Both the position numbers and the translations under genes were made by a program. A model generated the notes under the pieces. That model had not been told where the DNA came from. It did no database searches and saw only the letters and a list, made by a program, of their open reading frames with translations. Of a stretch of 64,000 nt of DNA, positions 44,535 to 51,652 are shown piece after piece (position 1 is the first letter of the stretch; every line of letters starts with the position of its first letter). Source of the stretch: Streptomyces nigrescens (lineage in GTDB: Bacteria; Actinomycetota; Actinomycetes; Streptomycetales; Streptomycetaceae); the NCBI GenBank assembly GCA_024349765.1, contig AP026073.1:1302001-1366000 (forward strand), given 5' to 3'.

Positions 44535-44539
44535 GAAGT

Positions 44540-44629
44540 TGGCGGGTGTCCTGTGCGGCACGGCCGACCGGCGCGGTCCGCGCCTGGCGGCTGTCCCGTG
44601 CGGCACCGCCGGCCCGCGCGGTCCGCGCC
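44540..44629. repeat. Tandem 45-nt duplication in the maoC leader
   Basis: Two adjacent 45-base units (44540-44584 and 44585-44629) agree at 40 of 45 positions; both contain GTGCGGCAC and end in GCGGTCCGCGCC. Confidence 0.9.
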
Positions 44630-44639
44630 GACCAGTGAC

Positions 44640-44681
44640 GACCCCGGCCGGGCCGACGGTGCGGACGGCCGGGCCGGGGTC
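44640..44681 (+). terminator. Attenuator-like hairpin in the maoC leader
   Basis: GACCCCGGCCGGGCCG pairs with CGGCCGGGCCGGGGTC over 16 positions with one mismatch and a 10-nt loop. It lies between the KstR box and the maoC start, so it would act inside the transcript as an attenuator or processing site. Confidence 0.5.
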
Positions 44682-44721
44682 TTCCCATGAACTCCACCGT
44701 GGTGAAGGAGCAACCGCCCCC

Positions 44722-45597
44722 ATGCCCATCGACGTCACCAAGGCCACCGCCGCCGAACCGCGGACCACCGAACTCGCCTGGGACCACAAGGACGTCCAGC
44801 TCTACCACCTCGGCATCGGCGCCGGCGCGGCCACCCCGGAGAAGCCGCAGGCCGCCACCGACCCGGACGAACTGCGCTACACCCTGGAGAGCGCGCTGCA
44901 CGTCCTGCCCAGCTTCGCCACCGTCGCCGGCGGCGGGATGGCGCTGGCCGGCGGACTCTCCGCCCCCGGCATCGACGTCGACCTCGCCGCCGTCCTGCAC
45001 GGCGGGCAGACCGTCACCGTGCACCGCCCGCTGCCGGTGCGCGGCCGTGCCACCCAGACCTCGACCGTCCCGGCCGTGTACGACAAGGGCAAGGCCGCCG
45101 TCATCGTGCTGCGCTCCGAAGTCGGGGACGACGACGGGCCGTTGTGGACCTGCGACACCCAGATCTTCGTCCGCGGCGAGGGCGGCTTCGGCGGCGACCG
45201 CGGCCCGTCCGCCCGCCTCGAACTTCCCGACCGCGCCCCCGACCTGACCACCGAGCGGCAGATCCGTGCCGACCAGGCGCTGCTCTACCGCCTCTCCGGC
45301 GACTGGAACCCGCTGCACGCCGACCCCGAATTCGCGGGGCTCGCCGGCTTCGACCGGCCGATCCTGCACGGGCTGTGCACCTACGGGGTCACGCTCAAGG
45401 CGGTCGTCGACACCCTGCTGGACGGGGACGTCTCCCGGGTCCGGTCGTACACCACGCGCTTCGCCGGGGTGGTCTTCCCGGGCGAGGCGCTGCGCATCCG
45501 GCTCTGGCGCGAGCCCGGCCGGATCCAGGTGTCGGTGACGGCGCCCGAGCGGGACGAGGCGGCGGTGCTGGCGGACACCGTCGTCGAGCACGGCTAG
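44722..45597 (+). CDS. MaoC-family enoyl-CoA hydratase, ChsH3-like
   Basis: A 291-residue double-hotdog hydratase adding water to trans-enoyl-CoA. The C-terminal hotdog carries the hydratase-2 motif with Asp194, Asn196 and His199 (LYRLSGDWNPLHADPEFA) and the following GFDRPILHGLCTYG. The N-terminal hotdog (LRYTLESALHVLPSFATVAG, then HGGQTVTVHRPLP) lacks it, as usual. The length and context fit ChsH3 (Rv3538) of M. tuberculosis, which hydrates the C24 sterol enoyl-CoA in the cycle that FadE34/ChsE3 begins. The start MPIDVTKATAAEPRTTEL follows GAAGGAG. An in-frame extension to a TTG upstream would encode the 45-nt repeat and is judged untranslated. A KstR box controls the promoter. Confidence 0.9.
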   Translation: MPIDVTKATAAEPRTTELAWDHKDVQLYHLGIGAGAATPEKPQAATDPDELRYTLESALHVLPSFATVAGGGMALAGGLSAPGIDVDLAAVLHGGQTVTVHRPLPVRGRATQTSTVPAVYDKGKAAVIVLRSEVGDDDGPLWTCDTQIFVRGEGGFGGDRGPSARLELPDRAPDLTTERQIRADQALLYRLSGDWNPLHADPEFAGLAGFDRPILHGLCTYGVTLKAVVDTLLDGDVSRVRSYTTRFAGVVFPGEALRIRLWREPGRIQVSVTAPERDEAAVLADTVVEHG

Positions 45598-45633
45598 CCA
45601 CCGCTCGGCCGGCGCTCCTTTGTCGCTTTGTCG

Positions 45634-45736
45634 CCTCCGAGCGGCAGTCTCCGAGCGGCAGTCTCCGAGCGGTGGTCGCGGAGTTGTCGCCTCCGATTGA
45701 TGTCTCCGATTGATGCGTCCGAGTTGTCGTCTCCGA
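45634..45736. repeat. Imperfect tandem repeats between maoC and the alcohol dehydrogenase gene
   Basis: Three 14-nt units of TCTCCGAGCGGCAG (45634-45675) are followed by two 13-nt units of CTCCGATTGATG type and a further CTCCGAG. The array fills most of the 152-base gap. Confidence 0.85.
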
Positions 45737-45749
45737 GGGGAGCCGTGAG

Positions 45750-46826
45750 ATGCGCGCAGCCGTACAGCACGAGACCGGGCAGGACAAGCTGGAGGTCCTC
45801 GACGACGTCGAGGCGGTGGGGTTCGGGCCCGGCAAGGTCAGGATCCGCATCCGGGCGACCGGACTGTGCCACTCCGACCTCTCGGCGATGAACGGGGTGC
45901 TGCCGCAGCCCGTGCCCTTCGTCCCCGGCCACGAGGGCGCCGGGGAGGTCGTCGACGTCGGCGACGGCGTCACCGGCCTGGCGGCGGGCGACCGGGTGCT
46001 GATGTGCTGGCTGCCCGCCTGCGGCAGCTGTCCGTCCTGCAAACGCGGCCAGACCCACCTCTGCCTGGCCGGGTTCATGAACGCCGGCACGCCCAACTTC
46101 CGGCGCCCCGGCGGGGACGTCTTCGGGTTCGCCGGCACCGGCACCTTCGCCGAGGAGGTCGTGGTCGCCGCCAACTGCGCGGTCCCCATCCCGGACGACG
46201 TCCCGTACGAGATCGCCGCGCTGATCGGCTGCGGCGTCACCACCGGGCTCGGCGCGGCCCTCAACACGGCGCGGGTGGCGCCCGGTTCCTCGGTCGCGGT
46301 CATCGGCTGCGGCGGCGTCGGGATCTCCGTCATCCAGGGCGCGCGGGTCTGCGGCGCGGCCCGGATCGTCGCCGTCGACCCGGTGCCCGCCCGGCGCGAG
46401 GCGGCCCTGCGCTTCGGCGCCACCGACGCCGTCGCCCCGGAGGAACTCGACGGCGCCAAGGCCGAGATCACCGGCGGCGAGGGCTTCGACTACGTCTTCG
46501 AGGTGGTCGGCAGGTCCGCCACCGCCCGCACCGCGTACGAGACGACCCGGCGCGGCGGCACCCTGTGCGTGGTCGGCGCCGGCGCCATGGACGACACCTT
46601 CCAGGTCAACATGTTCGAGCTGTTCTTCGACGAGAAGCGGATCCTGCCGTCCCTCTACGGCGGCGGGGACGTCCTGCGCTCCTACGAGCGGGCCATCGCC
46701 CTGTGGCGGGCCGGCCGGATCGACCTCGAAGGGCTGATCACCCACCGCGTCCGGCTCCCGGAGATCAACGACGCCCTCGACCAGATGCGGTCCGGGACGG
46801 CACTGCGCACCTGCATAGAGATCTGA
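45750..46826 (+). CDS. Zinc-dependent alcohol dehydrogenase (sterol cluster)
   Basis: A 358-residue medium-chain dehydrogenase. Catalytic zinc ligands are Cys40 (ATGLCHSDLSAMNG) and His61-Glu62 (FVPGHEGAGEVVDVG). The structural zinc site is the four-Cys run ACGSCPSCKRGQTHLC, and the NAD-binding loop is VAVIGCGGVGISVIQGARV. It resembles mycobacterial class III-type Zn-alcohol dehydrogenases. In this setting it may oxidise the C26 (C27) hydroxyl left by the CYP125-like enzyme to the aldehyde that the aldehyde dehydrogenase would take on. The start has GGGGAG upstream. It lies between the maoC and SDR genes on the same strand, probably one operon. Substrate assignment is inference from context. 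Confidence 0.9.
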   Translation: MRAAVQHETGQDKLEVLDDVEAVGFGPGKVRIRIRATGLCHSDLSAMNGVLPQPVPFVPGHEGAGEVVDVGDGVTGLAAGDRVLMCWLPACGSCPSCKRGQTHLCLAGFMNAGTPNFRRPGGDVFGFAGTGTFAEEVVVAANCAVPIPDDVPYEIAALIGCGVTTGLGAALNTARVAPGSSVAVIGCGGVGISVIQGARVCGAARIVAVDPVPARREAALRFGATDAVAPEELDGAKAEITGGEGFDYVFEVVGRSATARTAYETTRRGGTLCVVGAGAMDDTFQVNMFELFFDEKRILPSLYGGGDVLRSYERAIALWRAGRIDLEGLITHRVRLPEINDALDQMRSGTALRTCIEI

Positions 46827-46843
46827 CCGGCGGACAACGGGAC

Positions 46844-46931
46844 GGAGAGCCGCCCCACCGAGACCGAGAGGCCGCACGAAGACCAAGAGCCGCCACACCA
46901 AGACCGAGGACCGCACGAAGACCGAGAGGAC
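46844..46931. repeat. Degenerate purine-rich tandem repeats before the SDR gene
   Basis: Four to five units of about 20 bases, each with the core CCGCACGAAGACC or CCGCCACACCAAGACC and joined by GAGAG, fill the gap between the alcohol dehydrogenase and SDR genes. The last GAGAGGA may serve as ribosome-binding site. Confidence 0.75.
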
Positions 46932-46942
46932 GGGAACGCCAG

Positions 46943-47887
46943 ATGGCACAGCCACTTGAGGGCCTGACCGCGATCGTCACCGGGGCCGGCCGCGGACTGG
47001 GCCGCGCCGAGGCCCTCGAACTCGCCCGGCTCGGCGCGCGGGTCGTGGTCAACGACTACGGGCAATCGGGCCGCGATGGATCGGGCGCCGCCTCCGCGGG
47101 CCCCGCGGAGGACGTCGCCGCCGAGATCCGCGCGGCGGGCGGCACGGCGGTGGCCCACGTCGGTGACGTCGCCGACCACCAACAGGCCGGCGAACTCGTC
47201 CAGTTGGCGATCGACACCTACGGCCGGCTCGACGTCCTCGTCAACAACGCGGGCATCCTCCGGGACCGGATGGTGTTCTCGATGACCGAGGACGAATGGG
47301 ACACGGTCATCCGGGTGCACCTCAAGGGCCACTTCAACACCACCCGCTTCGCCGCGGCCCACTGGCGCGAGCGGTCCAAGGCGGCCGGCGGCCCGGTGCA
47401 CGGCAGGATCATCAACACCTCCTCGGAGGCGTTCCTCGCCGGCTCGGCCGGCCAGCCCAACTACGCCGCCGCCAAGGGGGGCATCGTCGGCCTCACCACC
47501 TCCACGGCGCTGGCGCTGGCCAAATACGGCGTGACCGCCAACGCGATCTGCCCACGCGCCCGCACCCGGATGACCGAGGACGTCTTCGCCGGCTTCGGGG
47601 TACCGTCCGGCGGCCGGCTCGACCCGCTGGCCCCCGAGCACGTCGCACCGCTCGTCGGCTACCTGGCTTCACCGGCCGCGGCCCGGGTCAACGGCCAGCT
47701 GCTGGTCGTCCACGGCGGCATGGTCGCGATCGCCGAACGCCCCCGGATCGCCGCCAAGTTCGACACCGCGAAGGAGGCCTTCACCTTCGAGGAGCTGGAC
47801 GAGCTGCTGACGCCCCACTACGCACAGCGCCCGCCGCACGAGACGTTCGCGGCGGGCGAGGTGCTGGCTCTCAAACACGGCTCCTGA
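46943..47887 (+). CDS. SDR 3-hydroxyacyl-CoA dehydrogenase, ChsB1/17-beta-HSD4-like
   Basis: A 314-residue short-chain dehydrogenase. The NAD-binding motif is IVTGAGRGLGRAEALELA, with RLDVLVNNAGILRDRMVFSM after it. The active site is INTSSEAFLAGSAGQ followed by NYAAAKGGIVGLTTS (Ser, Tyr-x-x-x-Lys). The VVNDYGQSGRDGSGAAS stretch and the length beyond 300 residues are typical of the dehydrogenase unit of peroxisomal multifunctional enzyme (17-beta-HSD4). ChsB1 (Rv3502c) of M. tuberculosis is such a protein and oxidises the hydroxyacyl-CoA made by ChsH3, which matches the upstream hydratase here. The product would feed the FadA5-like thiolase. It ends the maoC-alcohol dehydrogenase-SDR operon. 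Confidence 0.9.
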   Translation: MAQPLEGLTAIVTGAGRGLGRAEALELARLGARVVVNDYGQSGRDGSGAASAGPAEDVAAEIRAAGGTAVAHVGDVADHQQAGELVQLAIDTYGRLDVLVNNAGILRDRMVFSMTEDEWDTVIRVHLKGHFNTTRFAAAHWRERSKAAGGPVHGRIINTSSEAFLAGSAGQPNYAAAKGGIVGLTTSTALALAKYGVTANAICPRARTRMTEDVFAGFGVPSGGRLDPLAPEHVAPLVGYLASPAAARVNGQLLVVHGGMVAIAERPRIAAKFDTAKEAFTFEELDELLTPHYAQRPPHETFAAGEVLALKHGS

Positions 47888-47955
47888 GGGCACGGCTTCT
47901 GGAGCGCGGCTCTCCAGGCGCGCGTCCCGAGGCGTGGCCCCGGATCCCCTGGGAC

Positions 47956-48123
47956 TTACGCGCCCTGCGGCTGCTTGTCCCGGCGGTGCCGGCCGTGCGC
48001 GGTGGAGTCGGACTCCTCCGCGGCGGCCGGGCCACGGTGCCTGCCGGAGCTTGCAGCCGCGGCGGCCTGGGCGGATGCCTCCTGGGGGCGCGCCTGGGTC
48101 GTGTCGGTTCGGGCTTCGGACAT
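47956..48123 (-). CDS. Small hydrophilic protein with GRHR motifs
   Basis: A 55-residue, highly hydrophilic protein starting MSEARTDTTQARPQEAS with two related motifs, SSGRHRGPAAAEE and AHGRHRRDKQPQG. Short proteins with such paired GRHR elements are common in Streptomyces but have no known function. There is no signal peptide or membrane helix and it is probably disordered. The gene is convergent with the SDR gene and lies downstream of the gene at 48285-49667. Its ribosome-binding site is weak, so I am only moderately sure it is real. Confidence 0.55.
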   Translation of the reverse strand: MSEARTDTTQARPQEASAQAAAAASSGRHRGPAAAEESDSTAHGRHRRDKQPQGA

Positions 48124-48284
48124 GGAAAGAGTCACTCCGTCGGATCGCTTGCTGCTGTACGCGTCGGGACCCCGCCCGACCGCCGTGGGGTCGTACCCCG
48201 AGCGGCGTGATCGGTGGCCGGTCAACCGGCTGCGTAGCCCCCACCCGAAAGTTTAACGGGGTGGGAAATCACGCTCCACCGGGC

Positions 48285-49667
48285 CTAGCGGGCCCCGAGG
48301 GGCGCCTGTTGCAGCGGAACTGGCCTGCACATATGGGGATGTGAGAGGGCGCGCCGCGGTTCCGCGTGGGCGGCCTTCGGTTGTGCAGATGATGTGGAGT
48401 GGTTGGTGGCATCCCCTGCATCCGGGACAATCCCCCCGCCGCGCACGTCCGCCGCATCCGCCCTCGCCCGTACGGACCCCACCGGCCCCACGGGCCCCAC
48501 CGGACCTGCCGGCCGCACCGGACCCGCTCGCTCCACCGATCCCACCGGCCTGCCTCGCCCCACCGACCCCATCGTCCCGCCTCGCTCCACCGATCCCACT
48601 GACCCCACCGAGCTCACCGAGCCCACCGATCCCACCGGCATCCTGGGCTCCACCGGCTCCAGCGGTATGGCCATCCGCGCCAGCCCGCACGGCTCGACGT
48701 CCGTCGCACACGGCAGCAGCAGTTCGCCGTCGGCCGTCCACAGCCCGGTCCCCGCCAGCCATCCCTCCGGTACGGGCAGTTGCCGCAGCCGCCGGCCCCA
48801 GGGGCGCCAGATCCCCAGCCGGGTGCCGTGCGCCGCGTCCACCCGGAACGCCACCGCGCAGCTCTCCGGCGCCAGCATCTGCCCGGGCTGCACGGCGAAC
48901 GGCGTCACCGCGGCATCGGCCGGCCGCAGGCACTCCGGGAACCGCACCGGCAACCTGCTGCCCAGCACGCCCCAGCCCAGCCGGTCGTGGCCCGGCGCGT
49001 CCGAGCGGACCAGCAGCAGCCCGCTGTCCGGATCGGCCAGCAGCAGCCGGTCGTTGCTCTCCTCGGTGATCTGCAGCAGCAGCCCGGTCTCGCCGCCCCG
49101 CTCCAGGTCGACCAGCACGGTCTTCGTCCGGCCGGCCAGCTCCCGGTCCAGGGCCAGCAGCCGCCCGCCGCGGTCCAGCCACGCGCCGCCCGTACAGCGC
49201 CCGGGAATCTCCGCGACCCGCTCGGGCCCGCCCGCGTCGCCGGGCACCCGCCACAGCGCGGTGTGCCCGAACGCGGGGGCCAGGGCGTACGCGTCGGTGC
49301 CGCCCGGTGTCGGCGGCAGCAGCGTCAGTTCCTCCGCTTCCACGGTGCCCAGCAGGAGTTCACCGGTCCCGGGGCCGGTCGGGTAGAGCAGCGAGAGGGC
49401 GAAGCGGTCGGCGGCCCGGCGCAGGATCAGCACCCGGCCGTCCGCGAGCGGCAGCAGTTCGCTGTCCGGCTCCTCGGGCTGGCTGCCGGGCAGCGGCACC
49501 GCGTACGGCTCCGGGCCGCTCAGCGTCCAGCGCTCCGGGAACCAGCTCCGGTCGGCGTCGTCGTGCCGGGCGAGCCGGGCGGCGTACGAGCCGTCGGCGG
49601 CGATCGTCAGGGCCGCGCGGTGCGGGCGGGGCGGCGCCGCGGCGTCCTCAGTGGCGCAGATCGTCAT
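48285..49667 (-). CDS. Hypothetical beta-rich protein with low-complexity Gly/Ser/Val/Pro tail
   Basis: A 460-residue cytosolic protein of no recognised family. The first about 340 residues alternate short beta-strand-like blocks, for example SELLPLADGRVLILRRAADR, DRLLLADPDSGLLLVRSDA and GLWTADGELLLPCATDVEPC, the spacing expected of a beta propeller. After residue 340 the chain is a low-complexity tail of Gly-Ser-Val and Gly-Pro-Val units (VGSVGSVSSVGSVGSVE, then RPAGPVGPVGPVGSVRA), ending in a non-repetitive stretch. The tail may be a real linker or the outcome of repeat expansion and frame slippage at the 3' end. It is divergent from the Nif3-like operon. Confidence 0.7.
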   Translation of the reverse strand: MTICATEDAAAPPRPHRAALTIAADGSYAARLARHDDADRSWFPERWTLSGPEPYAVPLPGSQPEEPDSELLPLADGRVLILRRAADRFALSLLYPTGPGTGELLLGTVEAEELTLLPPTPGGTDAYALAPAFGHTALWRVPGDAGGPERVAEIPGRCTGGAWLDRGGRLLALDRELAGRTKTVLVDLERGGETGLLLQITEESNDRLLLADPDSGLLLVRSDAPGHDRLGWGVLGSRLPVRFPECLRPADAAVTPFAVQPGQMLAPESCAVAFRVDAAHGTRLGIWRPWGRRLRQLPVPEGWLAGTGLWTADGELLLPCATDVEPCGLARMAIPLEPVEPRMPVGSVGSVSSVGSVGSVERGGTMGSVGRGRPVGSVERAGPVRPAGPVGPVGPVGSVRARADAADVRGGGIVPDAGDATNHSTSSAQPKAAHAEPRRALSHPHMCRPVPLQQAPLGAR

Positions 49668-49966
49668 GAAGTGGTCACCTCCAGTCGGCAGACCGAAGCT
49701 AGTTTTCGCACTTCCGGCCGATCAACGAGAGTTGCGGCACTTCACGCATAAGGGTGGCGGATGTCCGGTTCGCCGGTGCCGGATGGGGCGGTTGTGCTTC
49801 ACGCTTCAACGGTGAGCTCACTCAGGCAGACCTGACTTCGTCGGCGGAGCAGCGACCACGGCGCCGGAGCGAAGCCGTACGTCGACGACGGGACCCGGTA
49901 CCTCGGCCTCGGCGTCACCGCGACCGCGTCCTGGACGACCGCGCGGCTTCCTCGTCATATGACCTC

Positions 49967-49996
49967 CCGCCTGCGCCCGCGCGCGGGCGCAGGCGG
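49967..49996. repeat. Perfect 30-bp palindrome
   Basis: CCGCCTGCGCCCGCG followed by its exact complement CGCGGGCGCAGGCGG, with no spacer, 35 bases upstream of the Nif3-like gene start. It can form a cruciform or a very stable hairpin. Confidence 0.9.
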
Positions 49997-50017
49997 TGCG
50001 GGTTCCCGCCCGGGAGG

Positions 50018-50030
50018 TAACCTTCCACCC
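50018..50030 (+). promoter_or_regulatory. Leaderless promoter of the Nif3-like operon
   Basis: TAACCT at 50018-50023 fits a -10 element and ends 7 bases before the GTG start codon. The only purine-rich site (GGGAGG) is 13 bases away, too far for an efficient ribosome-binding site. Confidence 0.45.
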
Positions 50031-50909
50031 GTGCCCGTACTGTCTGAAGTCCTCACCGCGCTCGACGCCCTCTGGCCCCCCGAGCGGGCCGAAGGGTGGG
50101 ACGCCGTCGGTACGGTCTGCGGAGACCCGGACGCCGAGGTCCGCCGCGTGCTGTTCGCCGTCGATCCCGTCCAGGAGATCGCCGACGAGGCGGTACGGCT
50201 CGGCGCCGACCTGCTCGTCACCCACCACCCGCTCTACCTGCGCGGGACGACGACGGTCGCGGCCTCGACGTTCAAGGGCAAGGTCGTGCACACGCTCATC
50301 AAGCACGACATCGCCCTGCACGTCGCGCACACCAACGCCGACACCGCCGACCCCGGCGTCTCCGACGCCCTGGCGGGCGCCCTGGACCTGCGCGTCCTCG
50401 GCCCCCTGGTGCCGGACCCGAGCGACCCGGCGGGCCGCCGCGGCCTGGGCCGGATCTGCGAGCTGACGCACCCGATGACCCTGGCCGAGTTCGCCTCGTA
50501 CGCGGCCGCGCACCTGCCGGCCACCGCGCAGGGCATCCGGGCGGCCGGCGACCCGGACCGCGAGATCCGCACCGTCGCGGTCTCCGGCGGCTCCGGCGAC
50601 AGCCTCTTCGACGACGTCCGGGCGGCCGGTGTGGATGCCTTCCTCACCGCCGACCTGCGCCATCACCCGGCGTCCGAGGCCACCCAGACCACCGGACGGA
50701 CCAGCCCGCCGGCGCTGCTCGACGCGGCCCACTGGGCCACCGAATGGCCGTGGTGCGAGCAGGCCGCGGCCCAGCTCGACGCGGTCTCCGACCGGCACGA
50801 CTGGGGACTGCGCACGCACGTCTCCCGTACGGTCACCGACCCCTGGACCGCCCACGCGGCGTCCACCCCGATCTTCACCCCGACGCACACCACAGGAGCC
50901 CCCCGCTGA
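50031..50909 (+). CDS. Nif3-like dinuclear metal center hexameric protein
   Basis: A 292-residue member of the NIF3/DUF34 family, toroidal hexamers with two metal ions per subunit. The metal site is visible in LLVTHHPLYLRGTTTV and LHVAHTNADTAD, with later ligands near TADLRHHPASEA and LLDAAHWATEWPW. The biochemical role is still debated; a GTP cyclohydrolase-like or metal-insertion function has been proposed. The start is a GTG that looks leaderless. The order Nif3, zinc-ribbon protein, RNase H/CobC is the same as in M. tuberculosis (Rv2230c-Rv2228c), so this is a conserved actinobacterial operon. Its stop overlaps the next start codon. Confidence 0.9.
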   Translation: MPVLSEVLTALDALWPPERAEGWDAVGTVCGDPDAEVRRVLFAVDPVQEIADEAVRLGADLLVTHHPLYLRGTTTVAASTFKGKVVHTLIKHDIALHVAHTNADTADPGVSDALAGALDLRVLGPLVPDPSDPAGRRGLGRICELTHPMTLAEFASYAAAHLPATAQGIRAAGDPDREIRTVAVSGGSGDSLFDDVRAAGVDAFLTADLRHHPASEATQTTGRTSPPALLDAAHWATEWPWCEQAAAQLDAVSDRHDWGLRTHVSRTVTDPWTAHAASTPIFTPTHTTGAPR

Positions 50910-51649
50910 ACGCCGCGCCCGCCGACCAGATCCGCCTCCTCGACGTCCAGGCCCTCGACGTCCGGCTCACCCAGCTCGCGCACCGGCTCAAGAACCTCCC
51001 CGAGCTGGCCGAGCTGCAGACCCTGGAGGCCGACCTCACCCAGCAGCGCGACCTGCTCGTCGCCGCGCAGACCGAGGAGAGCGACACCAGCCGCGAGCAG
51101 ACCAAGGCCGAGCAGGACGTGGACCAGGTGCGCCAGCGCGCCGCCCGCGACCAGAAGCGGCTGGACTCCGGCGCCGTCACCTCCCCCAAGGACCTGGAGA
51201 ACCTCCAGCACGAGATCGCCTCGCTCGCCAAGCGCCAGGGCGACCTGGAGGACGTCGTCCTGGAGGTCATGGAGCGCCGCGAGGCCGCCCAGGAGCGGGT
51301 CGCCGAGCTGACCTCCCGGGTCGAGGCCATCCAGGCCAAGGTCGACGACGCCGTCGCCCGCCGCAACGCCGCCAGCAGCGAGATCGACGCCGAGGCCGCC
51401 GCGGTCACCAAGGAGCGCGAGCTGACCGTCGCCGACATCCCGGCCGACCTGCTGAAGCTCTACGACCGCATCCGCGCCAAGGAGGGCGGCGTCGGCGCGG
51501 CCCGCCTCTACCAGCGCCGCTGCGAGGGCTGCCGCCTGGAGCTGAACATCACCGAGCTGAACGACGTCCGGGCGGCCGCCCGCGACGCCGTCGTGCGCTG
51601 CGAGAACTGCGGCCGGATCCTGGTCCGCACGCCGGACTCGGGCCTGTAG
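50906..51649 (+). CDS. Coiled-coil protein with C-terminal zinc ribbon (C4 type)
   Basis: A 247-residue protein. Residues about 10-190 form a long coiled coil (LRDL-type heptads such as LENLQHEIASLAKRQGDLED and VMERREAAQERVAELTSR). The C-terminal zinc ribbon has four cysteines in RRCEGCRLELNI and VRCENCGRILVRT. The start appears to be a CTG (LNAAPADQIRLLDVQALD) with AGGAG 9 bases upstream; CTG overlaps the Nif3-like stop as CTGA, mirroring the ATGA and GTGA couplings elsewhere in the window. No ATG or GTG is available before the conserved N-terminus. The function is unknown; co-occurrence with RNase H suggests a nucleic-acid role. Confidence 0.9.
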   Translation: MNAAPADQIRLLDVQALDVRLTQLAHRLKNLPELAELQTLEADLTQQRDLLVAAQTEESDTSREQTKAEQDVDQVRQRAARDQKRLDSGAVTSPKDLENLQHEIASLAKRQGDLEDVVLEVMERREAAQERVAELTSRVEAIQAKVDDAVARRNAASSEIDAEAAAVTKERELTVADIPADLLKLYDRIRAKEGGVGAARLYQRRCEGCRLELNITELNDVRAAARDAVVRCENCGRILVRTPDSGL

Positions 51650-51652
51650 GCC

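Larger units (their letters stand above)
44333..44721. other. Complex divergent control region between the ABC operon and the maoC gene
   Basis: About 390 bases without a gene. In order it holds the TGACA dyad (44417), the recurrent CTGAC dyad (44458), a perfect KstR box (44521), a tandem 45-nt repeat (44540-44629) and a long hairpin (44640-44681), followed by GAAGGAG before the maoC start. Confidence 0.8.
49668..50030. other. Divergent intergenic region with a 30-bp perfect palindrome
   Basis: About 360 bases without a convincing gene. It contains a GTGAGCTCAC palindrome (49812-49821), the 30-bp palindrome at 49967-49996 and a -10-like TAACCT (50018-50023) just before the Nif3-like gene. 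Confidence 0.7.

Noticed and set aside
44539-44721. N-terminal extension of the MaoC protein starting at a TTG and containing the 45-nt repeat
   Set aside because: The hydratase family begins near MPIDVTKATA, which has its own GAAGGAG site; the extension is repeat-derived and includes the hairpin.
48394-49386. Plus-strand open frame with collagen-like Gly-Pro-Thr repeats (TGPTGPTGPAGRTGP)
   Set aside because: It is the antisense of the Gly-Pro-Val tail of the 48285-49667 gene; the rest of the frame has no family features and lacks a ribosome-binding site.
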